DNA of 64,000 nt from Pachypanchax playfairii (GCA_006937955.1 SSNP01000010.1:5245044-5309043), one strand, 5' to 3'. Positions 1 to 12,999 are shown, counted from the stretch's first letter. Translations and numbers: made by a program. Notes: generated from the letters alone by a model not told the origin.

Positions 1-3000
1 AATGGAAACTCTGGGGTTTGTTGCCAGAGCAGCCTTCTCCAGTATAGAGAATTGCGTGAGCTGGCAAGGTAAGCCAGGACGAGTTCACCATCTCACATAG
101 TTGCTGTGACTGGCCAGAAAGAAGGCGAGGAAACACCAATACAACTGCTTTCTATAGGACATCACAGAGCCTAGAAGGAGAGCTCATCAAGGCAGTGTAC
201 AAGGATGCCGTGACCCTGGCAAAGGGGGGCTTTAGGTGTACTGACACTTGCCAAAGATGAGAACCCAGAATAGTGGAAGGAAGGAGGCCTCAAACTCCTC
301 CATGCTAGACCGTCTTCAAGCTGGGTCTGGCCACAGCCCTAGGTGCCTATACCTAATATGATTTGCTGAAAAGTTAAAGTTTTGTCTCATCTGTCTATAT
401 GACATTCTCCCAGAAACTTTGTGGCTTTTTAACATGCATTTTTGAAAATTCCAGTCCTGCTGTTATGTGAATTGCTTTTAGCTATAGTGCCCTCCTCAGT
501 CATCTTTCATTGAATCCACCTTGGCTCCAACAACAACACATGGTGCCATCTGACACCCATATGACACAGAGTTCACCTCTAATCTCTTTGGAAGTTGTTC
601 CTGACTCTTTGGGAACCAGTTACATTATCCCTACCTTTAATTTATCATTATTTTTCCTCTTGTGGCTTCTTGTGACGATTTGGCTAATGTGCCGCTGTAG
701 TCAGAGGAACATCAAGCTGCTTCAAGATGTTCTTCTAGATGTTGCCTTTGACATGTTTGTTAATAATTTTGTAATAAGGAATATGTTTGTTTTTTTTAAT
801 GTATTCCGTTAAATCAAAATTCAAATGTTGGATTTTCATTCAGTTTTTTGTGCTTTACTTTTATCATCTTCCAGTTGTTTTACTGAGGGTTTTTCCTTTC
901 TTTAACAGAAGGATACCAACAATTTCCCATGTCTGTATGTTTGTGTGTTTGGCTTACAGTTTTTTGCAATGAAAGTCTCCTTTTTGTATTATGGCTTGAA
1001 ACAAGGGCACTAATCCTTGGCCAGGATATGTGCTGCTGAAAACCCAGAGACTATTAAATGTCTTGTTTTGTACAATATTCATGGAGCTGACCTCAGATGC
1101 CCTGGAAGATGGAGTGTTTTTGGCTTACCACAGGTTTTGTAAGTGATACAGTGAGATGAGTAAATGAAGCATCTGTAGAGAGTGTGTGTGCTTAAGGGTG
1201 TCTCTCATCACGTATAGAATTTGTTACGTCCCTGCTCAGAAATCCCACCCATAGCTTCATGCCTTCATGCCTCCGTAACTAAGCTTCCATTGTTCTGCAT
1301 GATGTTTTGAAGCATGCCTTTCAGTGATCTGAATTCAAACACGGTCATCTCTCACCAGAGCTTGTTTAAAATATTCTCACTGAAGGGATCCAGTGGAAAT
1401 GCAGACTTCCTCAGTGTCCCTGTCTTATCAGGGTACACAGAAAGAAAAATCATATTAGACGTGACTAACAAATTGCTTTGTCTCATGGATTTTCCAGACA
1501 GGATATTTTGGAAACTTGTGTTGAAAGAGCTTTGTCAGTGTACCATGAAAGAACTGCAGGGCAGAAGTTGTGGAACTTGAAAAGCAGTTAACAGCACAAA
1601 AGTTGTCTTATTTTAGAAAAACTGTTAGCTTTGTGGAAATTCTGAGACGGCTGCACTAAAGTAGGGTGGGACGCAGTTTCATTCATTTTCCTATATTACA
1701 ATTCTTTTCAGATGAAGTGAGGGAGAGTGCAACTGACAGATATCCAAAGTGCAGACATTAATGCTACAGCTTTAAATATCATGACAAAAGCCAATATTAA
1801 ACATTCCTCAGAGACTCTTCATCTCTAAGAAGTATGAAATATTAGTTACGTCTCTAACAACTCTCTGTCTCCTAGTTGAATCCATAGCTTATTTTATTAT
1901 GGCGAGACTTTACTTTGGTTGCTGTCTAGACATTAACTGATGGTGGGTTCACTGGTGGGTCATTCTGATATTTTTGTCTTTAACTCGTGTGATGTTGAGT
2001 AAAGTTTTTATTCAGTGGGTGTTAATTTGTAATTTTATCAGCTGTCCATGTTGTTCATTCAGAAAATAAGAAATCCACAACATTAAAACATTCTAAATTA
2101 TACATCCCTGTGATTAGTGTGTCAAATGAGCCTCTACATGGGTTTTCAGATTTTTGGCCTGGACATGTGGTCTCTTCCTCCATTCTCAGCTTTAGCCTCT
2201 AGCTACTACCTGTCTTCAGTATGCACAGAAGGGAAGGAGGATACAACAACCATGATACCCACTCAGGATGAGCTGTCACAATCCTTGAAACTCTATCCTT
2301 TCTGAGACCATTGCAGCTTATTTGCCAGTTTTGTACCTCTGGGTTTGAGTACTCAGGTTATTTGGAGGGAGTCTTTCTGAGAAATCGCTGCTTCCGTTCT
2401 AAGCGCACAGTCATAAGACTAATGCTCAATTAAGTTCAAGTCAGCTTTGCTTTTAAGACTCCCCAAGTGTAGAAAGCTGTTTGGATTTAATGCTAGAAAG
2501 GATACTGCCCTCATGTGGATGCTACAACCATTAGGTTTTTGACAGTAAAATATTAGGAAATGAAGTAATAAAAATTCCAAATGTTCCTGGACACTTCAGT
2601 TTTGGTAGCTAATGTAATTCTTAACAGCTCTTTCCAGTGTCCTCGACTGAGACTCTGTGCCAGGCTGTTCCACTGGCATTTAATGAAGGGGTAAGCAAAA
2701 GAAGTGCATCAGCAGTCCTGAATTTTGGGGTATGTTAGGAGACACTTGGAAAGTGTCACTGCAAGCCTTCTAAATCTGAACTCTTTCAGCTTCCAAGCCC
2801 CCCTTTTTTGTGGGGCAGAAATTCTGCTGCATGCTTCTATTAGATGGAAAGGTTGATTGCAACTGTGGCATTCAAGGGTAAAGAGTTTGAGGCTTACTTA
2901 TTGTGTGGTCCCCCTTTGTATCCACCCCCACCCCTTCTCCATTTATCCCTCTGTTCTCTCTCTGCTCTTTGTTTCAAAGACCTGTCGCCTCATGACTTGT

Positions 3001-5804
3001 CAAAATCTTCCTTTAAATAGAAGCTAATGATTGAAGTTCCATTCCATAAGTTTGTGGTCACAGGACTGAATAATAAGGCTTTTGCATGTGTTTGTTCGTT
3101 CCTACACATGGGAGTGATTGGGAACATTTTGCTTTTATTTACTGCTCCCTCAAAGGATTATGTACTACCTTGTTTGTATATTGGAACTACGCTAACAGTT
3201 AATGGAACTATGTATATAAACTTCATCAAGAGGTTGATTACAAAAAGAAATGAATGTAACAGCCACTCTGATGTAGGAAGTGTTTTATTTTAATATGTAA
3301 CTGTGGCACTTTCACTAATGTGACCATTAGTGTTACTGATAGCGTCACACTTGTCCAGAAAGCTGCTGGGTAATTATTCTGGTGAGGATTTGTGGCAGTT
3401 AATCATTATGAAGTGGAACTTGAGGTTTAATAATGGTAAAAAGTGAAAACTTTTCATTTTTAGACTTTACTCACAGTTCGTTGGCTTAAATAGGACTATT
3501 AATCTGGCTAGTCTGCTTGCGGGTTTTATATAAAGTATGTATTTATTTCTGCACTCCTATGTGTTCCCAAATGTACCACAACATTTCCCTTTTGTCTCAG
3601 TGCTGCCACAGTGAGAAATCTTCAGCTGGTTTCTCAGTACTGCGATTCTGGAACAGAGTCAGTGGAAAAACCGTCTCAGTCAACGCTGGAGGACAAAAGC
3701 CCTGAAGATGATGATGATGATGAAGCTTTTGAGATGTGGAAATCATTCAGGATCACGCTGCACGTCTTTGCGTGTCTGTGTTCTCTTTCTTTTTGACACA
3801 TGTAATCTCTGCCGCGGATGTTTGCACGTCCATCGCTCCGAGCTGCTCATTGGAGATGAGATTTATTCAACCTGAACGGTTTTCAGCAGAAAGCGAATAA
3901 CAACAATCTGACAGCAGCAGGACACGAGAGCTGCGGCCTGTCAAGAACTTAATTTGTATCAGCTTTGTCTCCGCCCTTATGACACTTCAGCTCTGATAGC
4001 AAACAGCCAGTTTGCAAGTTGCTTATGGTTTCATGAGGGTTTCAGCCTGGACGCAGACTCAGAGCTTCCTGTGAAGTAACTTGACACTTTTCTTGTGCTT
4101 TAATGCTTCTCAACCACACTAGAAGCCTGAGTGGCAGTTGTGACGACTTTAAGCTGTGCTACGAGTCTATGAAAAACTTAAGTCATAGTTTTGTTCCACC
4201 ATGCAAGCAGCTACTTGATTCAATATCCTGCTTTATGGAGCCTGATTCAGATTTCAAAAGCTGCTTTTCTGAAGTGGATATGATTCGGTACTGGAGCTTA
4301 GACAGGCTTCAAACTTTGATCCTCCTTGGTGATCGGGATTTGCTTTCTGGTTTCTTTTGGTGTGTGTGAAGTGTAGAAAACAGATCTCCGTGATAGTTAT
4401 TAGCTGTTGTTTTCTGCTGCTGTCCTCTAGTTCTCGTGACTTTCTTTTCTCCTCATCAGCTGATGCACTTGGGTGGTAATCGGCTGATGCTCATCAGTTT
4501 TATCATCACCAGAGCCTTTTAACTCCTCCAAACACATGCTGGATTTTAAACACTTTCTGTGTGAAGATGTGACAGCTTTCAGATAACAAATAAAAGAATG
4601 CTTTCATCTGATAAACACTCAATCGATCTCATCTTCTTGTTCATTGCACCAGTGATTAAACCACAGAACAAGAACTTTGGAGAATACAAACAGGATTATA
4701 TTTATACCATCTAGTTGCTTTGTTTCTGTAAATGTGAGACCATTTCAAGAAAGATCAGTAAATTCTGAAGGATTTTAGCTTTTGAAATTCATTCATAACC
4801 TTCATATTAGAATTTTATTTGTTATTCCACTGTTTCTTTAATCAAAGAGGTAGCTGTGGTTAATCTGCCCTCCGATGCCTCAGTTCTCCTGTCAGTCTGT
4901 TACTGGGTTAAATCAGTGTCATCTGATTCTCGTTCTGCTGGTACTGATTACATGAAAGTGCTCCAGGATTTCTGGATCTCTGAACCACCGTGAGACCTGA
5001 TTCCTCACTGGGAACTCCAGCACTTTGCCACAATCCCTTTCAGTCCCTCCACAAACAAAACTTAATCAGTGAATTTGATAAAGTACAAAGGAAGTTGTAG
5101 ATTTATCATGATTTTTTTTTTGTTCTTACATGGTTTATGTTATGATGTGGTACAATGTAAAGTATCTGAATAAAACAGAAAACATCCAAACCTTCTGATT
5201 CCTATCTGAAGTTCCAAATTCATTTGAAGCTACATCCAAAAATGTACTAAATTAGCATTTCAGTGGGACATTTTTCAATCTGCTACTTATTTTAATCTAT
5301 CCAAAATGTTGTTAAGTTTGGAATCTGCAATGGAGAAAATTAAAGTCACAGAAGAAAAGAAAAACAAAACAAAACCCCACAACAGTGAAACCCATGTAAG
5401 AAAATCAAATACACAGTCCTGTTTTGTCTTAACATGTGGTTTGGTGTAGATTTGTCCAATATCATGCACTGTGAAGTTCAAAGGAGGCCGTACTGGTTCA
5501 CAGGCTTCGTTGGAGGTGAAATTAACTCTGATTTGAGTTAAAAGATCTTTAATTATGCGGCATTTTTATTGTCTTACTTTGGAAAATTGCTTCCTTGTGT
5601 TGGTCAATTGATATCACACTGTAGTCAGGAACTCTCCATCAAATCTTCAGTATGCATCTCTTTCTACTTATATTGCACCTAAAGCTACAGAAACAGTGAA
5701 ATCACTGTCCAGGAGCTTCTCTTGTAGAAATTGGTTTATTTGGGGGTTTTTTTGTAAGTGACTTCACTGTCTTTTTTTTCCTGCCTCTCCTTCCTGTCTC
5801 TTAG
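1..5804 (+). other. crppa: Partial last intron of crppa, with no confident exon
   Basis: This stretch lies upstream of the terminal crppa exon and is read as its last intron, cut by the left edge. The intron ends in a clean acceptor: a pyrimidine-rich tract from about 5770, then ttag at 5801-5804. I looked for the preceding crppa exons on both strands and recognised none, so they probably lie left of the window. The intron holds an acidic open segment with a good acceptor (3601-3793, listed separately) and a GC-richer block at about 3810-4090 that could be a conserved non-coding element. Bases 1-330 also differ in composition from the AT-rich DNA after them and may be an old mobile-element fragment, but I cannot assign a family. 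Confidence 0.6.
3601..3796 (+). other. Exon-like acidic open segment, status uncertain
   Basis: A strong acceptor-like tract (pyrimidine run ending in ctcag at 3596-3600) is followed by a frame open to a TGA at 3794-3796. It encodes about 64 residues. The middle is acidic and hydrophilic, with five consecutive Asp at about 3706-3720 followed by EAFEMW. The C-terminal part is hydrophobic and Cys-rich and looks like intron read-through. No convincing GT donor lies at the end of the acidic part. It does not resemble the CRPPA protein as I know it. It could be an alternative exon of crppa, an exon of an unannotated transcript, or chance. Confidence 0.2.
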
Positions 5805-5909
5805 GACACCCAGCGTTGGGAGAGGTCCGTGCTGAGGGTCACTGAGATTGCATCAGCCTTGATTCGGGACAGGAACCCCGCCTTGGTAGGACAGCTTCTA
5901 CAGACATGA
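5805..5909 (+). CDS. crppa: crppa terminal coding exon (D-ribitol-5-phosphate cytidylyltransferase C-terminus)
   Basis: This 105-base exon encodes the last 34 residues of CRPPA (ISPD) and a TGA at 5907-5909. CRPPA is a cytosolic enzyme that makes CDP-ribitol, the donor used by FKTN and FKRP to build the ribitol-phosphate part of O-mannosyl glycans on alpha-dystroglycan; its loss causes dystroglycanopathy in people. The peptide ends in ASALIRDRNPALVGQLLQT. This aligns with the human C-terminus as I recall it (ASLIKERNSGLIGQLLIA): same length to the stop, with conserved Ile, Arg-Asn, Gly-Gln-Leu-Leu positions. The acceptor is ttag at 5801-5804. The catalytic nucleotidyltransferase domain lies upstream, outside the window. 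Position and strand relative to meox2 and agmo fit vertebrate synteny. Confidence 0.82.
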   Translation, partial: DTQRWERSVLRVTEIASALIRDRNPALVGQLLQT

Positions 5910-6260
5910 AGGGAGGCAACATCTTGAAAACTGTTGGACTGAAACAGTTTGTGACACATTTAATTTGTATTTTTTTCTTTTACCTTGGATTAAATTGTAG
6001 AGATACTTCCACATTGGTGTTTGAAGCTTACAGAAAGTAAAGACAAGTGAACAAACCAGGGATGTCAATTGACAGGAAGTTTCTTTTATGCATTTGATTT
6101 GTCTGATTGGTCCTGATGATGGTCGCTGGGTGACTTGAGTTTATCTCCAGTTCTCATGCAAACTCCACACTGAAAACCCTCAACCTTTTAGCTGTAATCA
6201 GCTGCTCCACTTTGAAGCTCAGTAGCCACACAGTAAACATTTTGGATTTTTAACAATAAA
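5910..6260 (+). other. crppa: Likely crppa 3' UTR with polyadenylation signal
   Basis: The DNA after the crppa stop has no further coding exon. A canonical AATAAA at 6255-6260 lies about 346 bases downstream of the stop and is the first good hexamer, so a short 3' UTR ending near 6275-6285 is plausible. An ATTAAA variant near 5990 is an earlier alternative. The choice between them cannot be made without transcript data. Confidence 0.4.
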
Positions 6261-6770
6261 AACTGCTATCTATATATCTATAAAACTATCTAGATTCCAG
6301 TTTGTCATCATGACTGATTAAAACGAAAGAAAGGACATTTATTCCTAAAGTGACACTTATAGATTTTGTGTCTTCAGACTGTTTTCAGCAGCTGATAAAT
6401 TCACATTTCATGTGTTAGTATTTGCTCCATCTAAATCGACTGACTCAGAATCAGCTACAGTGTGTGTGTTTGCTGGAATGAAGGAAGTTGTCATCACTCG
6501 ATTCAGCAGCGTACTTCACTCATGTGTTTTTAATATGTTCTGGATACCAACAAAGCTGTGTGGTACTGACATGTCATGCTCTGGCAAAACAGCCAACTTC
6601 TTATTATTAAAAAAAAATCTGGAATCAGTTGAAGTTTGCTTACTTCAGTGGACCTACATCACAGCCCTAATTTAACAGCCCACATCAAACTCAAGTAATC
6701 AAACTGAGGAATTTGATTTAGTGCATGTCAGAGCCACTGATTAACCTGGTTAAAGCTGTTAATAAAGCAA

Positions 6771-7070
6771 CTTATAGTGATATAGAAAAGTATCTGCCCC
6801 CTTAAAGATTTGTTTTAGTTACATTAAATGTTTCATATCAGCTGAAAAATTTTGAAAAACAAATTGCAGTTCTCAAATGATGATTTCAGACGTCAGGTCA
6901 AAAGGTTATCCAAACCAACATAACCCTGTTTGAAAAGTATTTGCCCCCCCTATTCAAGAGTAGATGAGAAACAAAGTTAATGACATCTATCAGTCTGGAA
7001 AGAGTTAAAGAACCATCCGACTCTAGTAAAGCACAGTTGGAGCTTCTGATTTTTGAAGCCATGTGGTGCT
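6771..7070 (+). mobile_element. Truncated Tc1-like transposon remnant (5' part)
   Basis: The sequence opens with an AAAAGTATCTGCCCCC motif, repeated as GAAAAGTATTTGCCCCC near 6930. This is the hallmark of the ends and leader of a common fish Tc1/mariner subfamily. It then encodes a decayed start of a transposase with the recognisable stretch VNDIYQSGK at about 6976-7002, the first helix-turn-helix region. The rest of the transposase and the 3' inverted repeat are not visible, so this is a truncated, non-functional copy. Family assignment is by recognition of the motif, not by alignment. Confidence 0.6.
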
Positions 7071-7734
7071 TAAAAACCAGTTTATTACATCTGTATGTCG
7101 TGACAACAACTGGACAGTAGGACATCAGAGCAAGAAAATACAGTCTGACTGAACAACTTTGTACCACAACTATAATAATTATGTACTTTCTTTGTTTTGG
7201 CAATCTGCTGTGTCACAGCAAGAGACCTGGATTCTTCCAAAACAGAAAATCACTGTTTAAAGAGGCATTAAAATCCTAATTACATTGTCCTACAGATTAA
7301 AGTTTCAGGGGTCAAATTTGACAAATCATTATCTGAAAGGACTTTTTGTTTGTCTGTTTGTTATCTTATTTAACATTATGTGATGCACTTTGGTATTTTT
7401 ATCTAAGATGCTGTATAAATAAACGTTATTTCTTATTGATCCCTGTGTTGTCAGTATATTTTAGCTCGGCTCCTTAACGGGGCGTCTCTCAGGTTGTTTT
7501 TAAATGTTTCTCTTTTTTTTTACCACTCACCTGTCTGCAGCAGAGTTTCCCATGTTCTGTATATTTATAGAAGACGTATTTCAGTCTTGGTCAGGTTTTA
7601 GTTTTTACCGACATTCTTCATGGATTTTCCCTCATTTTCTGCCTCTTTGTTTCATTATTCTTTAAATCAACTTCAAATCCCAATTAAGGCAAACAAACAT
7701 ATCTGGTATTTACATTAATCGTCTAAAATATTGA

Positions 7735-7955
7735 AACCAGCTGCTGTAAGCTCTTGCAAACGCTGCCAACACACCTCTGATCCACTGAGCCACAGATCCC
7801 ACCAGAGTCCCGTCAGGTACTCAGACCTTTTCACCAGATCCTGAAAGTTGTGATGGGGCCTCTGTGGTTTAGGCATGTTTTTCCAGCACATACCACAGAT
7901 GCATGATCAGACTGAGATCTGGAGGTTAAAGCATCTCTTTGAACTGCTGATGTTG
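7735..7955 (-). mobile_element. Decayed Tc1-like transposase fragment (C-terminal)
   Basis: On the minus strand this segment encodes PDLSLIMHLWYVLEKHA at about 7875-7925. It closely resembles the PDLNPIEHLWDVLDK block around the last catalytic acidic residue of Tc1-like transposases. The remainder matches the downstream fish consensus only with stops and frame changes, and the catalytic Glu position reads Met here. It is an inactive fragment from a subfamily different from the one at 6771-7070. Confidence 0.6.
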
Positions 7956-8552
7956 TCCCTAAACTTAAAGCTTAAATATCAGTAGCACATTGTGTTATCT
8001 GGCTGATAAAAGCCTCCCTACTGGTGCTACTTACAGTTTCCATTGCACTTTGCAAAATAATGGACATTAAAAACTGCTGCTTGGCATTAAAAAACAACAA
8101 CAACAACAAATGTCTCCTTTTTTCTCCTTTAACAGGTGAGTCCTGAGTCATCGTCATAATTTCAGACATAAATTACATCTTTTATTCACAGCACCTTGAC
8201 AGCTGTCTTTTAACCTGCATTAAAGCAACTCGTGTGTGATCAGACTGCAGGATTTTCTCTCCACAGCTTTATCTTCAGAGTTCGAACAAAAACTGAACTG
8301 AACTTCCTTCTCTGCGTCTTAACGATGTTCTACCTCTTGTCTGAAAGGAGGTGAGGGTCTGAGGAACTGAACTTTAGAGCCCTTTAAATGAAATTAAGTT
8401 TATTTGCCTTTCATTCAAGTGCATAGTAAAACCAGCATGTGGATGTCTGAGAACCTGCTGACATCATCGAGCCTTGTGCACCAGCTCTCCATCCATGGAC
8501 CACTCTGCTGATACTTAACCTGGCTCTTCCAGATGTAGCCCCACATGTCCAA

Positions 8553-8624
8553 TCTGTGCTACGCATAGATTTTCGTGGGTTTGGAAAACTCCAAATCTCG
8601 CGAGAATCTATGTTGCAGCACAAG
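8553..8624. repeat. 72-bp imperfect palindrome containing TCTCGCGAGA
   Basis: Arms at 8553-8585 and 8590-8624 are imperfect inverted repeats around a 4-base centre (AAAC). Shared blocks include TTTGGA/TCCAAA next to the centre, CATAGATT/AATCTATG in the middle, and TGTGCT/AGCACA outside. The right arm holds the perfect palindrome TCTCGCGAGA at 8596-8605; the left arm has a mutated version. The symmetry suggests either a small fold-back element or a regulatory palindrome. No target duplication was identified. Confidence 0.55.
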
Positions 8625-10569
8625 ATAGCTGATACTACGAGCTACTGTGGAATAAAAGAAGATCATTTGCTCATTTTACTCTGTCACCAGCTCGTTTTGC
8701 ATCTTTTATCTTGTCTCTCATCATCAAGCCCAAAAGGAGCTGACGATGCAGAAATCTTTGCTTTCTTTGTCTCCTCCCCTGCACATGAGAACATGCCACA
8801 TGAAGAGAAACACCTCATAAGAACTTGTGGAGGTGCTGTGACCCCGTCTCAGAAATAAGAGTTTAACTTTTCCATCGTTCAGCTGCAGGTTTATACCGCT
8901 TAATATATTTCAAGTCTAATTCAAACTGTAATTTGTGGAATAAGCAAAATTACAAACTCAAAAACTGAGATGCAGACTGTTGATAAGAGCAATAATCAAA
9001 CTTTCTAATTAGGTGAGTTCAAATATTCAACTGTAGCTGTCCACGAGCACATCCAGTAGAGCTGAGAAGAAAATACAAATAAATGTTAAAATTTAAAGGC
9101 GTTAATCCTGGAACATTCCAGAGATCAAGACAAATGCCGAGCTGCTTTTTGAGCACCGTTCACAGGCTGTCTCCAATTTCCTGAGTTTCACAGTCCTTCT
9201 CAGGGTGATGGAATTCAAGTGATGATGGAGATCAGCCCGAGGCGAGAGAGGCTCCATCTTCACACTCATATACTTGTAATAAATTCTCCTTATAACATCT
9301 CCTTGTATGTTTGGGATTTGTGTGGAGGTGACACTGAACATCTCTGTAGCTCAAATGAAAGGATGAAACTAAAACTCTTTCTATAAGACGTCTTATGACT
9401 CGTTTATCTTTTCATGTTTTCTAGTTGTTTTTGTTCACAAAATAATAATATAATGAATATAAAATGAATTACATAAACATATTTAAAATTTCTGGTTTGA
9501 TTTCTCATCCTTCTCTAGCATGAATCAGAATATTTGCTTTTTAAATTTGACATATATACATTCCTTATATTTCAGAATTTGGCATTTCCTTTTTTTTTTT
9601 TATAAATGTTATTATTTTCTTTTACATTTGCACTTGAACGTTTCAGTCCCAACTCAGCTTGTTTATTCTGTTCAAGAAAAATTTTAATCAGATCAATATC
9701 ATAAATCTTAAAAATGTTTTAGCAGTACTTTGCAAATTGTTTTCGTTTTGCAGTTGCAGAAGTTTCTGTTTTATTTAAATTGCTTCTGTAATTCCACCTG
9801 CAGGATTTAAAAAAAAAAAAACAGACAAAACTTTCATTCAGCTGATGAACTTAAAACTGATCTTTTGTTTTTCAGCATCTTTGAATCTTCAGGTGTCATT
9901 AATATTTATTTTAATTTCAAGAGCTTGTGATTCTTGTGAATTGCCCGTATTTGTTCAGTCCACTTTGAGACAGACTTGTAGCACCATGTTTACCAGGACT
10001 AAGAAAAACTATAAAAACAGGATTTTGGATGTTGCTATGGAAGAAAATGGCCAATTTTACTGCAATTTAAAGCACCGAATAACGTTTCCGCAGTCGTGTC
10101 TCAGACAGCTGTTACTGGAACTGGTGTTTGTGTTGAATTATGCCACCTGTTGAAATGTGCTACCGATTCCTTCCCGAATTACTGACGTTATTAAGTTTAA
10201 TATAGGAGGACCAGAGACGTCCAGAGTGTCTCATATGGAGATGAACATGTTTTTGAATATTCACTTCGACAAATTTCAAAAGTTATTTTGTTCTGCTTTA
10301 ACAGAAAGACTGAACTCAGGGAAAGAAAAGAGAGAAATGTGAACGCATCTGGTTTCTTTATGTCTAGTGACATCTGGTGGGAAGAGAAGTTACATTTTCT
10401 GAACACTCTTAACTTCTTGTTTATCTGTGTCAATCAGTGTGTTGGTAACATGAATCATATTTTAAATAAACTACTTAAATTAATTGTATATATGAATTAA
10501 AACATTGTTAAGATGTTTAAAAAAGAATTTCTATTATTGCAACATCAAATGCCAAACAATTAAATGTAC

Positions 10570-10705
10570 ATAAGTGTGTACTATGTCTAACACTGTCTAT
10601 TTATCTTCATGTCTGTCTGCAAGTACAAGTGAAAAAGTGAACCGGAACCAAATTCTATGTTTGCGTAACATAAATAAACCTGATTCTGATTCTAAAAATA
10701 TTCAA
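10570..10705 (+). repeat. LINE-type 3' tail fragment
   Basis: The segment ends in AATAAACCTGATTCTGATTCT (10672-10692), preceded by a degenerate stretch of the form CCGGAACCAAATTCTATGT. This resembles the 3' end of dispersed fish LINE or SINE copies that terminate in repeated GATTCT units. The copy is short and 5' truncated, and its family name cannot be assigned from sequence alone. Confidence 0.45.
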
Positions 10706-12009
10706 GCTCAGATGAATTTGCATCAGTCTGTGTTATTAATACAGATTTTAAACAATGCAGTGATATAATTTTTCAGTTGTGTTTGTAGGTGCTGTTTTAT
10801 TCAATGAGCTGATGCTGCAGACAGTGAAACTAAAGCTCCATCTCATAGTTCGAGTGTCTGCAGATCTGCCAGGCGACGCTGTGACCAGGAGGCCTTCCTG
10901 CCAGTAATCTGATTACACCCTGAGTATTAGCTCGAGCCGTGCTCTTACATAAATGTGGCTTTTTCTATATAGGAATACTACGAGAGACCTTGAACCAAAT
11001 TTAAACTGTTTGACTCTGTAGAAGAACTCAAGAGAAACCACAAGAAGTTCTTCCTGGAAACCAGAAAACAAACTGAGTGAGAAGAACAGACTAACAGATG
11101 GGTCAGGAAGTGAAACAGTGGCGTAAATACAGGAGAGAAGCTGCTTTTGGTTCATGCAAACCCAAATATATTGTGTTTGTTAGACATTTGACATGTTAAA
11201 GGGGTTAAATTTAAACCAGATGGACTTTCACAACTCAGATGTAAAGGTCTCAATTCTGTGTTGCATTTTAAGTCAGAATAAATGAATTCAGTGAATATTT
11301 GTGTATAATAGCGCCCTCTGGTGACATAACAACAATGACTCTAAACATCAAATTAAATACAAACTGTGAAAAGTTTGTTCTGTTAGATACAGTCAGTATT
11401 AAACCTGCATACTGAACAACATACGGAGTCAACATATTAAACACGTTGAAGATAAATGAGTTCATGGTGGGTTTTTGATGGAAGTTATTTTAAAATTTAA
11501 GATTTATTTTTAGGATTTCCTCATTACAGCTGTGGTGCATGTATGAACTCCCAGACTCATTTCAAGTTCACCACATCACTTAAAATTAAAACCTAAAATA
11601 ATTGAAGTTGAAGCGGTTTAAACAGAGAAACCCACACTGTCAGGATTTTTCACTCCTTCCTGTTGGTGTTGAATTACTCTATAACAGCACAAGTTGGCAG
11701 ATTTCTCTCTATTGTTCTTTTTTATTATGGTATCCCACCAGCACCCTCCTTGCTCCCCCCATATTCACTCCCACATGATCCCTCCATCCGTCTTAGCTCC
11801 TGCGGGCCAAATGAAGTCCACATTTCTCCCCCTCTGAGCTGTCAGTGCTCCGCGCACAGCTGAGGCTCTACTTAAAAAATGAGACTCAGTGGGACACAGG
11901 ATCTGTTGCTGACAGCTCGGTCTGAAGATTCAGTCGGTCTAAAGTTGATGCTCCACTTGCTGCAGCCTCAGAAAATCCCCCGTAGGATGCAAATGTGGTC
12001 GGTGTCTTG

Positions 12010-12046
12010 GGTTCACGATGGCGTTGTCGTGAACCACAATTGTGGT
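12010..12046. promoter_or_regulatory. Tandem palindromes with RUNX-type half sites
   Basis: A perfect 9-base inverted repeat, GGTTCACGA at 12010-12018 and TCGTGAACC at 12027-12035 with an 8-base loop, overlaps a perfect 14-base palindrome ACCACAATTGTGGT at 12033-12046. The second palindrome is two convergent ACCACA/TGTGGT words, the RUNX family core, around CAATTG. It lies in a GC-richer block (about 11640-12130) in the crppa-meox2 gap. Whether it is bound by any factor is not shown by the sequence. Confidence 0.35.
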
Positions 12047-12999
12047 CTGTTGAGTCGCTAACTGCCAGAATGTTTTGCAGAAGGGTTTTTGTTAGGTAGC
12101 CTGGAATGAAATGTTTGCTTTGCCACAAAGGTAATTCTGCTAATGATTAAGAATTAATGATGCAGCAACTTTGGAGAAATGATTCATGAGTTTCACATTG
12201 TTCAGCCATTTGAGTAATTACACAAAGATTGTGCTTAAATAAATACAAGAACACACCAGTGTCTGTATGTAAATATAATCTCATGCACTTCTTTGTAAAT
12301 TAGACTGGGGACTCAATAGAAGAAGAGATTTTAGGGTAAATAATAACATAATTAATTAATAAAACAAAACTTCATTAGAACTATAAAATGAAAAACACGA
12401 ACAAGAAAGAAAAGCAAACGTTCTACTATTTTCCAACTTCTCAAAATGAAACCTGTTTGATATCAGTTAATGGAAACAACTCAGGTGTGTTTATGCACTT
12501 TTGTAAAGATTTGTACCAAACAATGAAAAAAACACCATGATAAGTAGTTTTCAGTCATTTTCCCCCATTTTTAGACGTGAAAGCCGTCTGCTGGACTAAA
12601 CTGGTTATTCTCCTGAGGTGAATGTTCATGTTTGTCTAATTTTCACTCACTTTGTTAATGTCTACATTACAGATGCCAACAGGGTGGATTATTTATAAGA
12701 CAAGGTTTATTGAAAGGGTGAATTCATCAAAATTAGTTTCACCAATTATCCACAATTACAGCGGTGGGAGATCGAGGTTGCACATCAGCTTTGGTTATTT
12801 GTGTTAGAAAGAGGCTGCTGGGTCACTGGGGGCTCCGTAGGTGGAGATCAGGAGTGAATGACTCATCCGTGTTGGTTTCAGTGACTTTTCTTCTGGTTTT
12901 CTTGTAGCGAGGGTGTCCAAAATGGCAAGCATGTGAAATGTCACACGTGTGATGATATGAAAAACACTCATCTGTGGATTATAAACAGAAAACTGAAAA

